Shown one piece after another: positions 57,820 through 64,000 of a stretch of 64,000 nucleotides of DNA. How positions within the stretch are numbered: position 1 is the first letter of the stretch; every line of letters starts with the position of its first letter. This DNA comes from Microthrixaceae bacterium (lineage in GTDB: Bacteria; Actinomycetota; Acidimicrobiia; Acidimicrobiales; DATDAH01): contig JACJWK010000003.1 in the NCBI GenBank assembly GCA_020637195.1, forward strand, positions 186,001 through 250,000, in the 5' to 3' direction. Under the pieces are notes generated by a model. The model had not been told where the DNA came from. It did no database searches and saw only the letters and a list, made by a program, of their open reading frames with translations. Both the position numbers and the translations under genes were made by a program.

Positions 57820-59370
57820 TCAGCCGTACTGCTCGCGCAGCTTGTACTTGAGGATCTTGTTCAGCGTCTGGTTGCGGGGCAGGGCGTCGACCACCTCGAG
57901 GCGCTCGGGCACCTTCTGGACCATCAGGCCGGCGTCACGGCAGTGCGCGGCCATCTCGTCGAACGTGAGCGGCTCGGCGTCGGCGGCGGTCTCGACCACC
58001 GCGCAGACCATCTCGCCCCGCTCCCGGTCGGGCACGCCGATGACGGCCACGTCGCCCACCTTGGGGTGGGTGTAGAGGACGTCCTCGATCTCCTTGGCGG
58101 AGATGTTCTCGCCCTTGCGGATGATGATGTCCTTGAGGCGGCCGGTGAGGACGATGTGGCCGTCCTCGCGCAGGTGGCCGACGTCGCCGGTGCGGAAGTA
58201 GCCGTCGTCGTCGAAGGCCTCGGCGTTCAGGGACGGGTCGGTGTAGCCCTTGAACAGCATCGAGCCCTTGAGGCGCACCTCGCCGTCCTGGCCGGGGGCG
58301 CACACCTGGCCGTCCTCGCCCACGATGCGCACCTCGCAGCCCACGACGGGCCTGCCCTCGGTGTTGGCGAGCTGGTCCTCGGTGTCGCTGGGCGAGCCCT
58401 GGGCGATCATCGGGCACTCGGTCATCCCGTAGCCGTGCAGGGTGCCGAGGGGGCACAGCTCGCGCTTGACCTCGTAGTACAGCTCGGGCGGCTTGGGGGC
58501 GCCGCCGCCGGCGAGCAGGCGCAGCGTGGGCAGGATCGGCGTGGACGGGTCGGCCCGCTGCGCGCCGAGGAACATCAGGTAGTGGGCCGTGGAGCCGCCC
58601 GCCGACGTGACGTCGTACTTGCGGAACACCGGGAGGATGGCGCTGAGGTCGAAGCCTTCGACGATCACGGCGCCCACGCCGGTGACGAGCATCAGCACCA
58701 GGTAGTCGGGGCCGGCGATGTGGGCGAACGGGAAGGCGATCGAGCCGACGTCGACCGCCGGGTCCCACTCGATGGCGTGGGCCAGGCCGTAGCCGCCGGC
58801 GATGAGCGTGCGGTCGGTGTGCTGGACGCCCTTCGGGTCGGAGGTGGTGCCCGACGTGTAGTAGATCCAGCGGACGTCGTCACCGCTCTCGGGCGGCGGC
58901 GGCAGCGTGGACGGGTCGCCCTCGGGCAGGTCGGCGTAGCCCGAGATGACCTGCGGGGGCGGGCTGACGTCGGCGCCGAGGCGCTCGGCCATCGCCAGGT
59001 AGTCGACGCCGAACTGCTCGCCCGGCCCGAGGTAGAGCTTGGGGGCGAACTGGTGCAGGGCGAAGCCCAGCTCCTTCTCCCCGTAGATGTGCAGGATGGG
59101 GTTCTGGATCGCGCCGAGGCGGGCCAGCGCCACCGAGGCGATCACCGTCTCGAGGCGGCTGGGGAGCTGCCAGGTGACCTTGTCGCCGGGGCCGACGCCG
59201 AGGGCGAGGAACCCCGCGGCCACGCGCTCGGCCCGGTCGCGCAGCTCGCCGAACGTGAGCGTGCGGTCGTCCTGGTCGACCAGCACCCGGGCGTCGGGGG
59301 TGAGCGCGGCACGGCGCTCGACCAGCTCCCACATCGTCGCCGAGTCCTGCAGTGGCCGGTCGTCCGGCAT
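57820..59370 (-). CDS. Acyl-CoA synthetase (AMP-binding, ANL superfamily)
   Basis: 516 aa. P-loop-like YYTSGTTSDPKGVQ (A3), GYGMTECP (A5), YFRTGDVG (A7), KDIIIRKGENISAKEIE (A8) and the final NKILKYKLRE with the A10 catalytic lysine. Activates a carboxylic acid to acyl-AMP then acyl-CoA; similar proteins are annotated as cyclohexanecarboxylate- or medium-chain-CoA ligases, but substrate is uncertain. ATG 59370 has a strong GGGAGGGGAGG SD. Confidence 0.9.
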   Translation of the reverse strand: MPDDRPLQDSATMWELVERRAALTPDARVLVDQDDRTLTFGELRDRAERVAAGFLALGVGPGDKVTWQLPSRLETVIASVALARLGAIQNPILHIYGEKELGFALHQFAPKLYLGPGEQFGVDYLAMAERLGADVSPPPQVISGYADLPEGDPSTLPPPPESGDDVRWIYYTSGTTSDPKGVQHTDRTLIAGGYGLAHAIEWDPAVDVGSIAFPFAHIAGPDYLVLMLVTGVGAVIVEGFDLSAILPVFRKYDVTSAGGSTAHYLMFLGAQRADPSTPILPTLRLLAGGGAPKPPELYYEVKRELCPLGTLHGYGMTECPMIAQGSPSDTEDQLANTEGRPVVGCEVRIVGEDGQVCAPGQDGEVRLKGSMLFKGYTDPSLNAEAFDDDGYFRTGDVGHLREDGHIVLTGRLKDIIIRKGENISAKEIEDVLYTHPKVGDVAVIGVPDRERGEMVCAVVETAADAEPLTFDEMAAHCRDAGLMVQKVPERLEVVDALPRNQTLNKILKYKLREQYG

Positions 59371-59490
59371 CGGTCCTCCCCTCCCGGCGGTCGGCGCCGG
59401 GTCACCTTCTCGTCGGTCGTCGGTCGTCGCTCGTTGGTGCGTCGTCGGCGGCCCGGGGGCCGGCCGACGAGGGGTCAGTGTGGCATGCCG

Positions 59491-59520
59491 CCGGCCGGCG
59501 CCGCGGCGGGCGCCGGCCGG
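59491..59520 (-). terminator. Hairpin terminator after the lipoprotein gene
   Basis: CCGGCCGGCGCC-gcggcg-GGCGCCGGCCGG, a perfect 12-bp stem, 9 nt past the stop of the minus-strand lipoprotein gene. Confidence 0.65.
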
Positions 59521-59529
59521 GGCCCGTGG

Positions 59530-60255
59530 TCAGACCCGCTCGGCGACGAACGTCCCGGTGAGCACCGGGAAGCCGTCGGACTGGAGCTCGGTCTCACCCG
59601 TGTCGCCGGTGAGCTCGCCGCACAGCTGCGTGTCGGTCACCTCGGTGAGGGTGACGGAGTGCTCGCCGAGCGGGATGATGCGGTCGTCGCCGAGGTAGAG
59701 GGCCTCGAAGTTCACGCTGGGCGGGATCTCCGGGATGGAGGCGTCGGGGTCGGTGAGGTCGCCCGGTGAGCTGACCGCGCCCTCGCCGGGCTCGAGGGCC
59801 CGGTACTCGCCGGTGGTCAGGTCGCCCTCGCCGCCGGTGGTGATGCTGATCACCATGATGAGGCCGCCCACGGGCACCTCGGGATCGCCCACGGGGGCCG
59901 ACAGCCCGAACTGCGGGTCGGCCTCGACCTCGTAGTCGGCGAAGACCAGGGTGGCGTCGCCGCCGGTGCCGTCGGCGAACGCGGTGAGGACGTCCACCTC
60001 ACCCTCGCCCAGGTTGACGTCGGCGCCGTCGCTGCCCCGGGCGCTGTCGCCGTTGACCACCTCGAGGGCGGTCTCGTCGGGGCACCCGCCCTCGGCCGAT
60101 CCGTCGGTGCCGTCGGTGGCCTCGCTGGTGGCCGCGGTGGTCTCGTCGGCGGGCGCGGCGTCGTCGTCGCCCCCGTCGCTGCCGCAGCCGGCGATGACCG
60201 CGATCGTCAGGGCGGCCAGCACGGCCACCCCCGGTGCCCGGCGTCGCAGACGCAT
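59530..60255 (-). CDS. Putative lipoprotein, acidic
   Basis: 241 aa. Signal peptide with lipobox I-A-G-C (C24), a long Asp/Thr/Ala-rich linker (25-60) with low complexity, and a beta-rich domain containing one further cysteine pair (GGCPDET near residue 58 and TQLCGEL near 215) that could form a disulfide. No family recognised. Probably surface-exposed. The upstream region is shared with the divergent YceI unit. Confidence 0.75.
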   Translation of the reverse strand: MRLRRRAPGVAVLAALTIAVIAGCGSDGGDDDAAPADETTAATSEATDGTDGSAEGGCPDETALEVVNGDSARGSDGADVNLGEGEVDVLTAFADGTGGDATLVFADYEVEADPQFGLSAPVGDPEVPVGGLIMVISITTGGEGDLTTGEYRALEPGEGAVSSPGDLTDPDASIPEIPPSVNFEALYLGDDRIIPLGEHSVTLTEVTDTQLCGELTGDTGETELQSDGFPVLTGTFVAERV

Positions 60256-60353
60256 CCTCGCTCGTTCCCTTCCGCTCGCGTGTCGTCGGTCCGCCCGCCG
60301 GCGAGGCTAGTGGGGGCCGCGAGGCCCGCCGGACCGGTGGGGTCGCCGGTCGG

Positions 60354-60367
60354 TAGCGTCGACACGC
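60354..60367 (+). promoter_or_regulatory. -10-like box for a leaderless micro-ORF upstream of yceI-like gene
   Basis: TAGCGT at 60354-60359, 8 nt before ATG 60368. Confidence 0.5.
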
Positions 60368-60439
60368 ATGACCGAGTCCGATCGGCCGCTGCGGCGGCGC
60401 CGGGAGATCGAGCGCGCCACCGACCCGCGGGGGGTCTGA
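60368..60439 (+). CDS. Possible leaderless 23-codon leader ORF
   Basis: 23 residues, M-T-E-S-D-R-P-L then an R-rich middle and D-P-R-G-V, ending TGA at 60437-60439, 3 nt before the GTG of the YceI-like gene. The -10-like box gives it a leaderless start; the G-rich stretch before the YceI GTG lies within it. It may be a translated leader or attenuator rather than a functional peptide. Confidence 0.4.
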   Translation: MTESDRPLRRRREIERATDPRGV

Positions 60440-60442
60440 GCG

Positions 60443-60970
60443 GTGCGCTTCGAGCTGGACCCCGAGCGATCGGCGGTGACCGTGCACGCCTCGTCGAGCG
60501 TGCACCCGATCACCACCGACGCTCCGGCCGCCGGGTGGCTCGAGCTCACCCTCGCCCCCGACGGCCGGGTGGACACCGGCGCACCGGTCGACGGCGAGAT
60601 CGAGGTCGCCCTCGGATCGATGCGCTCGGGCAACCCGCTCGTCGACCGCGAAGCCGAGCGGCGCCTGCATCTGCGCCGGTTCCCCACGGTCACCGGGCGG
60701 CTGACCGCGCTCGCCCCCGCCGGAGGCGACGGCCCCGGCGAGGAGCACGACGGCGAAGGCGTCCTCGAGTTCCACGGGACCAGCCGCCCGCTGCGCGGCA
60801 CGCTGCGGGTCACCCCGGGTGACGGAGGCGCGCTGGCCGTCGCCGGGGCCACCGAGCTCGACGTCACCGACTTCGGCGTGCAGCCGCCCAGCCTGCTGGT
60901 GGTGAAGGTCCACGCCCGGGTGCGGGTCGAGCTGGCGGCGGTCGCCGTCCCCGCCGGCCCCCGACCGTGA
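60443..60970 (+). CDS. YceI-family lipocalin-like protein
   Basis: 175 aa. FELDPERSAVTVHASSSVHPI start, a long alternation of beta strands, and the characteristic VEGVLEFHGTSRPLRGTLRV block. YceI proteins bind long isoprenoid or amphiphilic ligands in a lipocalin-like barrel. No signal peptide here, which is less usual and suggests a cytoplasmic form. Translation is probably coupled to the micro-ORF just upstream. Confidence 0.82.
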   Translation: MRFELDPERSAVTVHASSSVHPITTDAPAAGWLELTLAPDGRVDTGAPVDGEIEVALGSMRSGNPLVDREAERRLHLRRFPTVTGRLTALAPAGGDGPGEEHDGEGVLEFHGTSRPLRGTLRVTPGDGGALAVAGATELDVTDFGVQPPSLLVVKVHARVRVELAAVAVPAGPRP

Positions 60971-61075
60971 CGATGGTGAGCGGCCCACGATCCGCCACGA
61001 CCCCGACGCACCCCGAAGGGTCACGGCGGGCCGAGTGATCGGGAGCGTCCGGCGACGACCGGGCGCTCGGGCCGG

Positions 61076-61088
61076 TAGAAACGACCGG
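61076..61088 (+). promoter_or_regulatory. -10-like box for a leaderless micro-ORF upstream of the helicase
   Basis: TAGAAA at 61076-61081, 7 nt before GTG 61089. Confidence 0.4.
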
Positions 61089-61112
61089 GTGACGATCCGG
61101 GGAGCCCGCTGA
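61089..61112 (+). CDS. Possible leaderless 7-codon leader ORF
   Basis: V-T-I-R-G-A-R then TGA (61110-61112), overlapping the ATG of the helicase gene (TGATG). A GGGGAG SD for the helicase lies inside it. Confidence 0.35.
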   Translation: MTIRGAR

Positions 61113-64000
61113 TGGCGGTGCGTTGCGGCAACTGCGGCGGGACCCACGCCACCGTCGCCGACGTGCGGGCGTGCCACCTGGGCGGATCACCGCCGTCCGA
61201 CGTCGGGGCCACGTCCGAGCCGGGTCCGGGCCGGCCACCCGCCGACGTGCCGCCGGACGAGCGACCCGCGGTCCTCTCGCCCGCCCCGACCGGCCCCCCA
61301 CCGATCGCGCCGGCGGTGGCCGGCCCCCCGGCGTTGGGTCGGACGCTCGTCGTCCCGCCCGGTCAGGAGGTGCCCGACGCCTGGGCGGGGTGCCCGCGCT
61401 TCGTCGTCGACGACGAGGTGCTCGGCGACCCGTCCGGGCTGGTCGAGCGGCTCGCCGGGCACTGGGCGCGCCGCGAGCCCTACGTCGTCGAGCTGGCCGG
61501 CGCCCTCGAGCGCCACCCCGCCGAGACCGACGACCGCGAGCCGTGGCGGCTGCCACCGTCGTTCGCGTTCCCCCTCGAGCGCCTCTCGCACCTGGTGTGG
61601 TCGAACGCCCTCGACCTGCGGCGCCCCGACGCCCCGTCGTGCGAGGCCGTCACCGCCGCCGTGGCCGCCGGGGCGAGCCGTGCGAGAGCTGCCGACGCCG
61701 GCAGCGCCGGCGCGGGCGCACGGCGAGGTGTCCTCACCGCCGGCGGCGAGGCCGCCTGGTGCGACGGCGGCCCGGTGGACCTCGCCCTCGGTGACGGCGT
61801 CGGCGCCCCGGTCGTCCACCGGACCTGGCTCGAGCACGGCGCGACCACCCCCCTCACCGACCCGGCCCCCACCGCCCCCCTCGCCGCCGACCAGCTCGCC
61901 GCGGTCACCCACCGGGGTGGGCCGTGCCGGGTGATCTCGCCGGCCGGCTCGGGCAAGACCCGCACGCTCACCGAGCGGGCCCGCCACCTGGTCGCCGGCT
62001 GCGGGCTGCCCCACGGCGCGCTCACCCTGGTGGCGTACAACACCCGGGCCGCAGGCGAGATGCGCGAGCGCCTCGCCGAGCGGTCGGGCCTCCAGATCCG
62101 CACCCTCAACTCGCTCGGGCTCGCCATCGTCGGCGGCACCGGCCCGTTCCGCCGCCCGGGGGTCGACGCCCGGCCCCCGCGGGTGATCGACGAGCGGGCG
62201 GTGCGCGACCACCTCGAGCGGCTGGTCAGCTTCCCCCGGCGGGCCAACACCGACCCGGCCGCGCTCTGGATCGAGGCGCTGGGCCAGGTGCGCCTCGGCC
62301 TGCGTCCCCCCGAGGAGGTCGAGGCCGAGTACCAGGGCGACGTCGACGGCTTCGCCGAGGTGTTCCCGCGGTACCGCGAGGCGCTGCGGCGGGCGGGCGA
62401 GGTGGACTTCGACGAGCAGATCTACCAGGCCCTCGAGGTGCTGCTGCGCGAGCCGGCGGCACGACGGGTGGCCCAGGCGTCGTGCCGGCTGATGCTGGTC
62501 GACGAGTTCCAGGACCTCACCCCCGCCCACCTGCTGCTGATCCGGCTGCTGTCGGCCCCCGCCTTCGACGTGTTCGGGGTCGGCGACGACGACCAGACCA
62601 TCTACGGGTACCAGGGCGCCGACCCCCGCTGGCTCACCGACTTCGGGGCGTTCTTCCCCGGCGCCGCCGACCACCCGCTCACGGTCAACTACCGCTGCCC
62701 GCCGGCGGTGATCGAGGCCGCCGGCAACCTGTTGACCCGCAACGCCCGGCGGGTGCCCAAGTCGGTCACCTGGCCCGAGGGACGCCAGGACGGCCCGGCG
62801 GCGCTGGTGGTGCGGCGCGTCGCCGAGGGCACCGTCGGGGCCACCGCCGAGGCCGTGCGCGCCCACGTCGACGCCGGGGCCGCGCCGGCCGACGTGGTGG
62901 TGCTGGCCCGGGTGAACGCGGCGCTGGCGCCGGTGCAGGTGGCGCTCACCGTGGCGGGCGTGCCGGTCGACCCGGTCCCGGGCATCCGGGCGTGGCTGGG
63001 CCGCACGGGGGTGCGGGCGGCGCTGGCGTGGCTCGACCTGGCCCTGGACCCCCGGCGCCTCTCGGCCGGCGCGGTGCGCGAGGCGGCGCGACGGCCGCCG
63101 CGTGGCCTCTCGCCGAAGCTGATCGACTGGATGAGCGAGCAGCGCGACGTCGCCGGGCTCGAGCGCCTGGCCGGCCGCCTCAGCCGCGAGCGCGACCAGG
63201 AGAAGCTGCTGGCCTTCGTGGCCGACCTGCGCCTGCTGGCGGGGGTCGCCGACGGGGGCACCACCGCCGACGTGATGGCCGCGGTGCGCGACCGCATCGG
63301 CCTCGGCGGGGCGGTGGAGTCGCTGGACCGGTCCCGGGGCCGGGTCGACCGCTCCACCCACGGCGACGACTTCGACGCCCTGCACCAGCTGGCCACCCTG
63401 CACCCCGACCCCACCACCTTCCGCCGCTGGCTGGGCGACCAGTTGGGCGCCGAGCTGCCCGCCGGCGAGGGCGGGCGGGTGCACCTGTCCACCGTGCACC
63501 GGGTGAAGGGCCTCGAGTGGCCCCACGTCGTGGTCCACGAGGCCTCGCAGCGCCTGTTCCCCCACCGGCTGGTGGTGGGGGCCGACGGGCGGGAGGAGGA
63601 GCGCCGCATCTTCCACGTGGCCCTCACCCGCTGCTCGGCGACGGCCACGGTCGTGGCGCCCGCCGACGCGCCGTCGCCCTTCCTCGACGAGCTCGCGGCC
63701 CCCGGTGCGCCGCCGCGGGTGGTCGAGGCGCCCGCGCCGGCGCCGGGGCGGGCGCCGAAGGGCGCGCCATCACCGCGCCCGCCGGTCGATCCCGCCACGT
63801 GGCGGCGCGACCAGGGCCTGCACGAGGCGCTGCGGGCGTGGCGCAAGGCGCGGTCGTCGGCCGACGGCGTGCCCGCGTTCGTGGTGTTCGGCGACCGCAC
63901 GCTCGACGAGCTGGTCGCCCGCCGGCCCACGAGCTACCCCGAGCTGCTCGCGTGCCACGGCATCGGGCCCGCCAAGGTCGAGAACTACGGCGACGAGATC
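61112..64000 (+). CDS. UvrD/PcrA-like ATP-dependent DNA helicase with HRDC domain (3' truncated by window end)
   Basis: 963 codons run open to the window edge. Residues 4-21 form a CxxC...CH zinc-knuckle-like start (C-G-N-C ... R-A-C-H). About 60 disordered Pro-rich residues and a 150-residue region of unknown fold follow. The helicase core has SPAGSGKTRTLT (motif I), LMLVDEFQDLT (II), GVGDDDQTIYGYQGAD (III), LTVNYRCPP (IV), STVHRVKGLEWPHVVV (V) and IFHVALTRCSA (VI). A C-terminal HRDC-like domain follows (FVVFGDRTLDELVARRP ... LLACHGIGPAKVENYG), cut at the edge. DNA repair 3'-5' helicase. The start is set by TGATG overlap with a micro-ORF and a GGGGAG SD. Confidence 0.9.
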   Translation, partial: MAVRCGNCGGTHATVADVRACHLGGSPPSDVGATSEPGPGRPPADVPPDERPAVLSPAPTGPPPIAPAVAGPPALGRTLVVPPGQEVPDAWAGCPRFVVDDEVLGDPSGLVERLAGHWARREPYVVELAGALERHPAETDDREPWRLPPSFAFPLERLSHLVWSNALDLRRPDAPSCEAVTAAVAAGASRARAADAGSAGAGARRGVLTAGGEAAWCDGGPVDLALGDGVGAPVVHRTWLEHGATTPLTDPAPTAPLAADQLAAVTHRGGPCRVISPAGSGKTRTLTERARHLVAGCGLPHGALTLVAYNTRAAGEMRERLAERSGLQIRTLNSLGLAIVGGTGPFRRPGVDARPPRVIDERAVRDHLERLVSFPRRANTDPAALWIEALGQVRLGLRPPEEVEAEYQGDVDGFAEVFPRYREALRRAGEVDFDEQIYQALEVLLREPAARRVAQASCRLMLVDEFQDLTPAHLLLIRLLSAPAFDVFGVGDDDQTIYGYQGADPRWLTDFGAFFPGAADHPLTVNYRCPPAVIEAAGNLLTRNARRVPKSVTWPEGRQDGPAALVVRRVAEGTVGATAEAVRAHVDAGAAPADVVVLARVNAALAPVQVALTVAGVPVDPVPGIRAWLGRTGVRAALAWLDLALDPRRLSAGAVREAARRPPRGLSPKLIDWMSEQRDVAGLERLAGRLSRERDQEKLLAFVADLRLLAGVADGGTTADVMAAVRDRIGLGGAVESLDRSRGRVDRSTHGDDFDALHQLATLHPDPTTFRRWLGDQLGAELPAGEGGRVHLSTVHRVKGLEWPHVVVHEASQRLFPHRLVVGADGREEERRIFHVALTRCSATATVVAPADAPSPFLDELAAPGAPPRVVEAPAPAPGRAPKGAPSPRPPVDPATWRRDQGLHEALRAWRKARSSADGVPAFVVFGDRTLDELVARRPTSYPELLACHGIGPAKVENYGDEI

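Noticed and set aside
1..64000. tRNA or rRNA genes, insertion sequences, prophage
   Set aside because: No cloverleaf-like TTCRANYC blocks, rRNA sequence, transposase or phage structural motif was found on reading; this was by eye, and a covariance search would be decisive for tRNAs.

Overview
This 64 kb window is very GC-rich and densely coded on both strands. It looks like chromosomal DNA of a high-GC actinobacterium, most likely of the class Acidimicrobiia (Iamia or Ilumatobacter type). The reasons are the strong G/C third-position bias, F420-type enzymes (an LLM-class oxidoreductase and a Ddn-like protein), a DUF1800/DUF1501 pair, a MeaA-type mutase, large cyclase-ATPase regulators, and many genes whose start codon lies 6-8 bases after a TANNNT-like -10 box, the pattern of leaderless transcripts. 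I saw no rRNA, tRNA, CRISPR array, insertion sequence or prophage. The taxonomic call is an inference from gene content.

Layout. 1-4.9 kb: an RCC1-propeller protein (probably cut at the left edge), an aldehyde dehydrogenase and a membrane-anchored cyclophilin. 5-11.6 kb: a sulfatase, an S51-like peptidase coupled to a methyltransferase, 3-hydroxybutyryl-CoA dehydrogenase, a conserved protein of unknown role, leucyl/phenylalanyl-tRNA-protein transferase and a PAP2 phosphatase. 11.7-18.6 kb: the DUF1800-DUF1501 operon, a universal stress protein and the first cyclase/AAA/TPR regulator. 18.8-24.7 kb: a kinase-like DUF6206 protein divergent from ethylmalonyl-CoA mutase, a degenerate GGDEF protein, a tiny two-helix membrane protein, an esterase, and a thioredoxin operon whose promoter contains a CsoR/CstR-like operator. 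24.7-36.2 kb: DNA repair and uptake, with an AddB/AddA-like helicase-nuclease pair, an SDR oxidoreductase, a lipoprotein, a RecQ helicase fused to a phosphoribosyltransferase-like tail, and DprA. 36.2-49.5 kb: thiolase, nitroreductase, PLP decarboxylase, acyltransferase, Ddn-like protein, zinc-ribbon proteins, P450, hotdog thioesterase, LLM oxidoreductase, a secreted hydrolase with an Fn3 domain, and two tandem serine beta-lactamase-like hydrolases. 49.6-64 kb: the second cyclase/AAA/TPR regulator, a sugar-dehydrogenase-like lipoprotein, small membrane proteins, an amidohydrolase, PPi-type phosphofructokinase, acyl-CoA synthetase, a lipoprotein, YceI, and a UvrD-type helicase with an HRDC domain that runs off the right edge.

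Together the enzymes point to an aerobic heterotroph handling acyl-CoA intermediates (thiolase, 3-hydroxyacyl-CoA dehydrogenase, acyl-CoA synthetase, ethylmalonyl-CoA mutase), with reversible PPi-linked glycolysis and a recombination/repair set split between 24.7-36 kb and the right edge.

The most unusual non-coding signal is a family of six 48-49 bp palindromic elements (3966, 5049, 5168, 18643, 18738, 40027). They fall into two subtypes whose outer arms differ by compensatory base changes. Every copy lies after the 3' end of a + strand gene with a C-rich left flank and a G-rich right flank. Other notable signals are three leaderless micro-ORFs abutting or overlapping the start of a downstream gene (15310, 60368, 61089), the operator in the thioredoxin promoter (24034-24047), and a repeated motif upstream of the DUF1800 operon (14622-14677).
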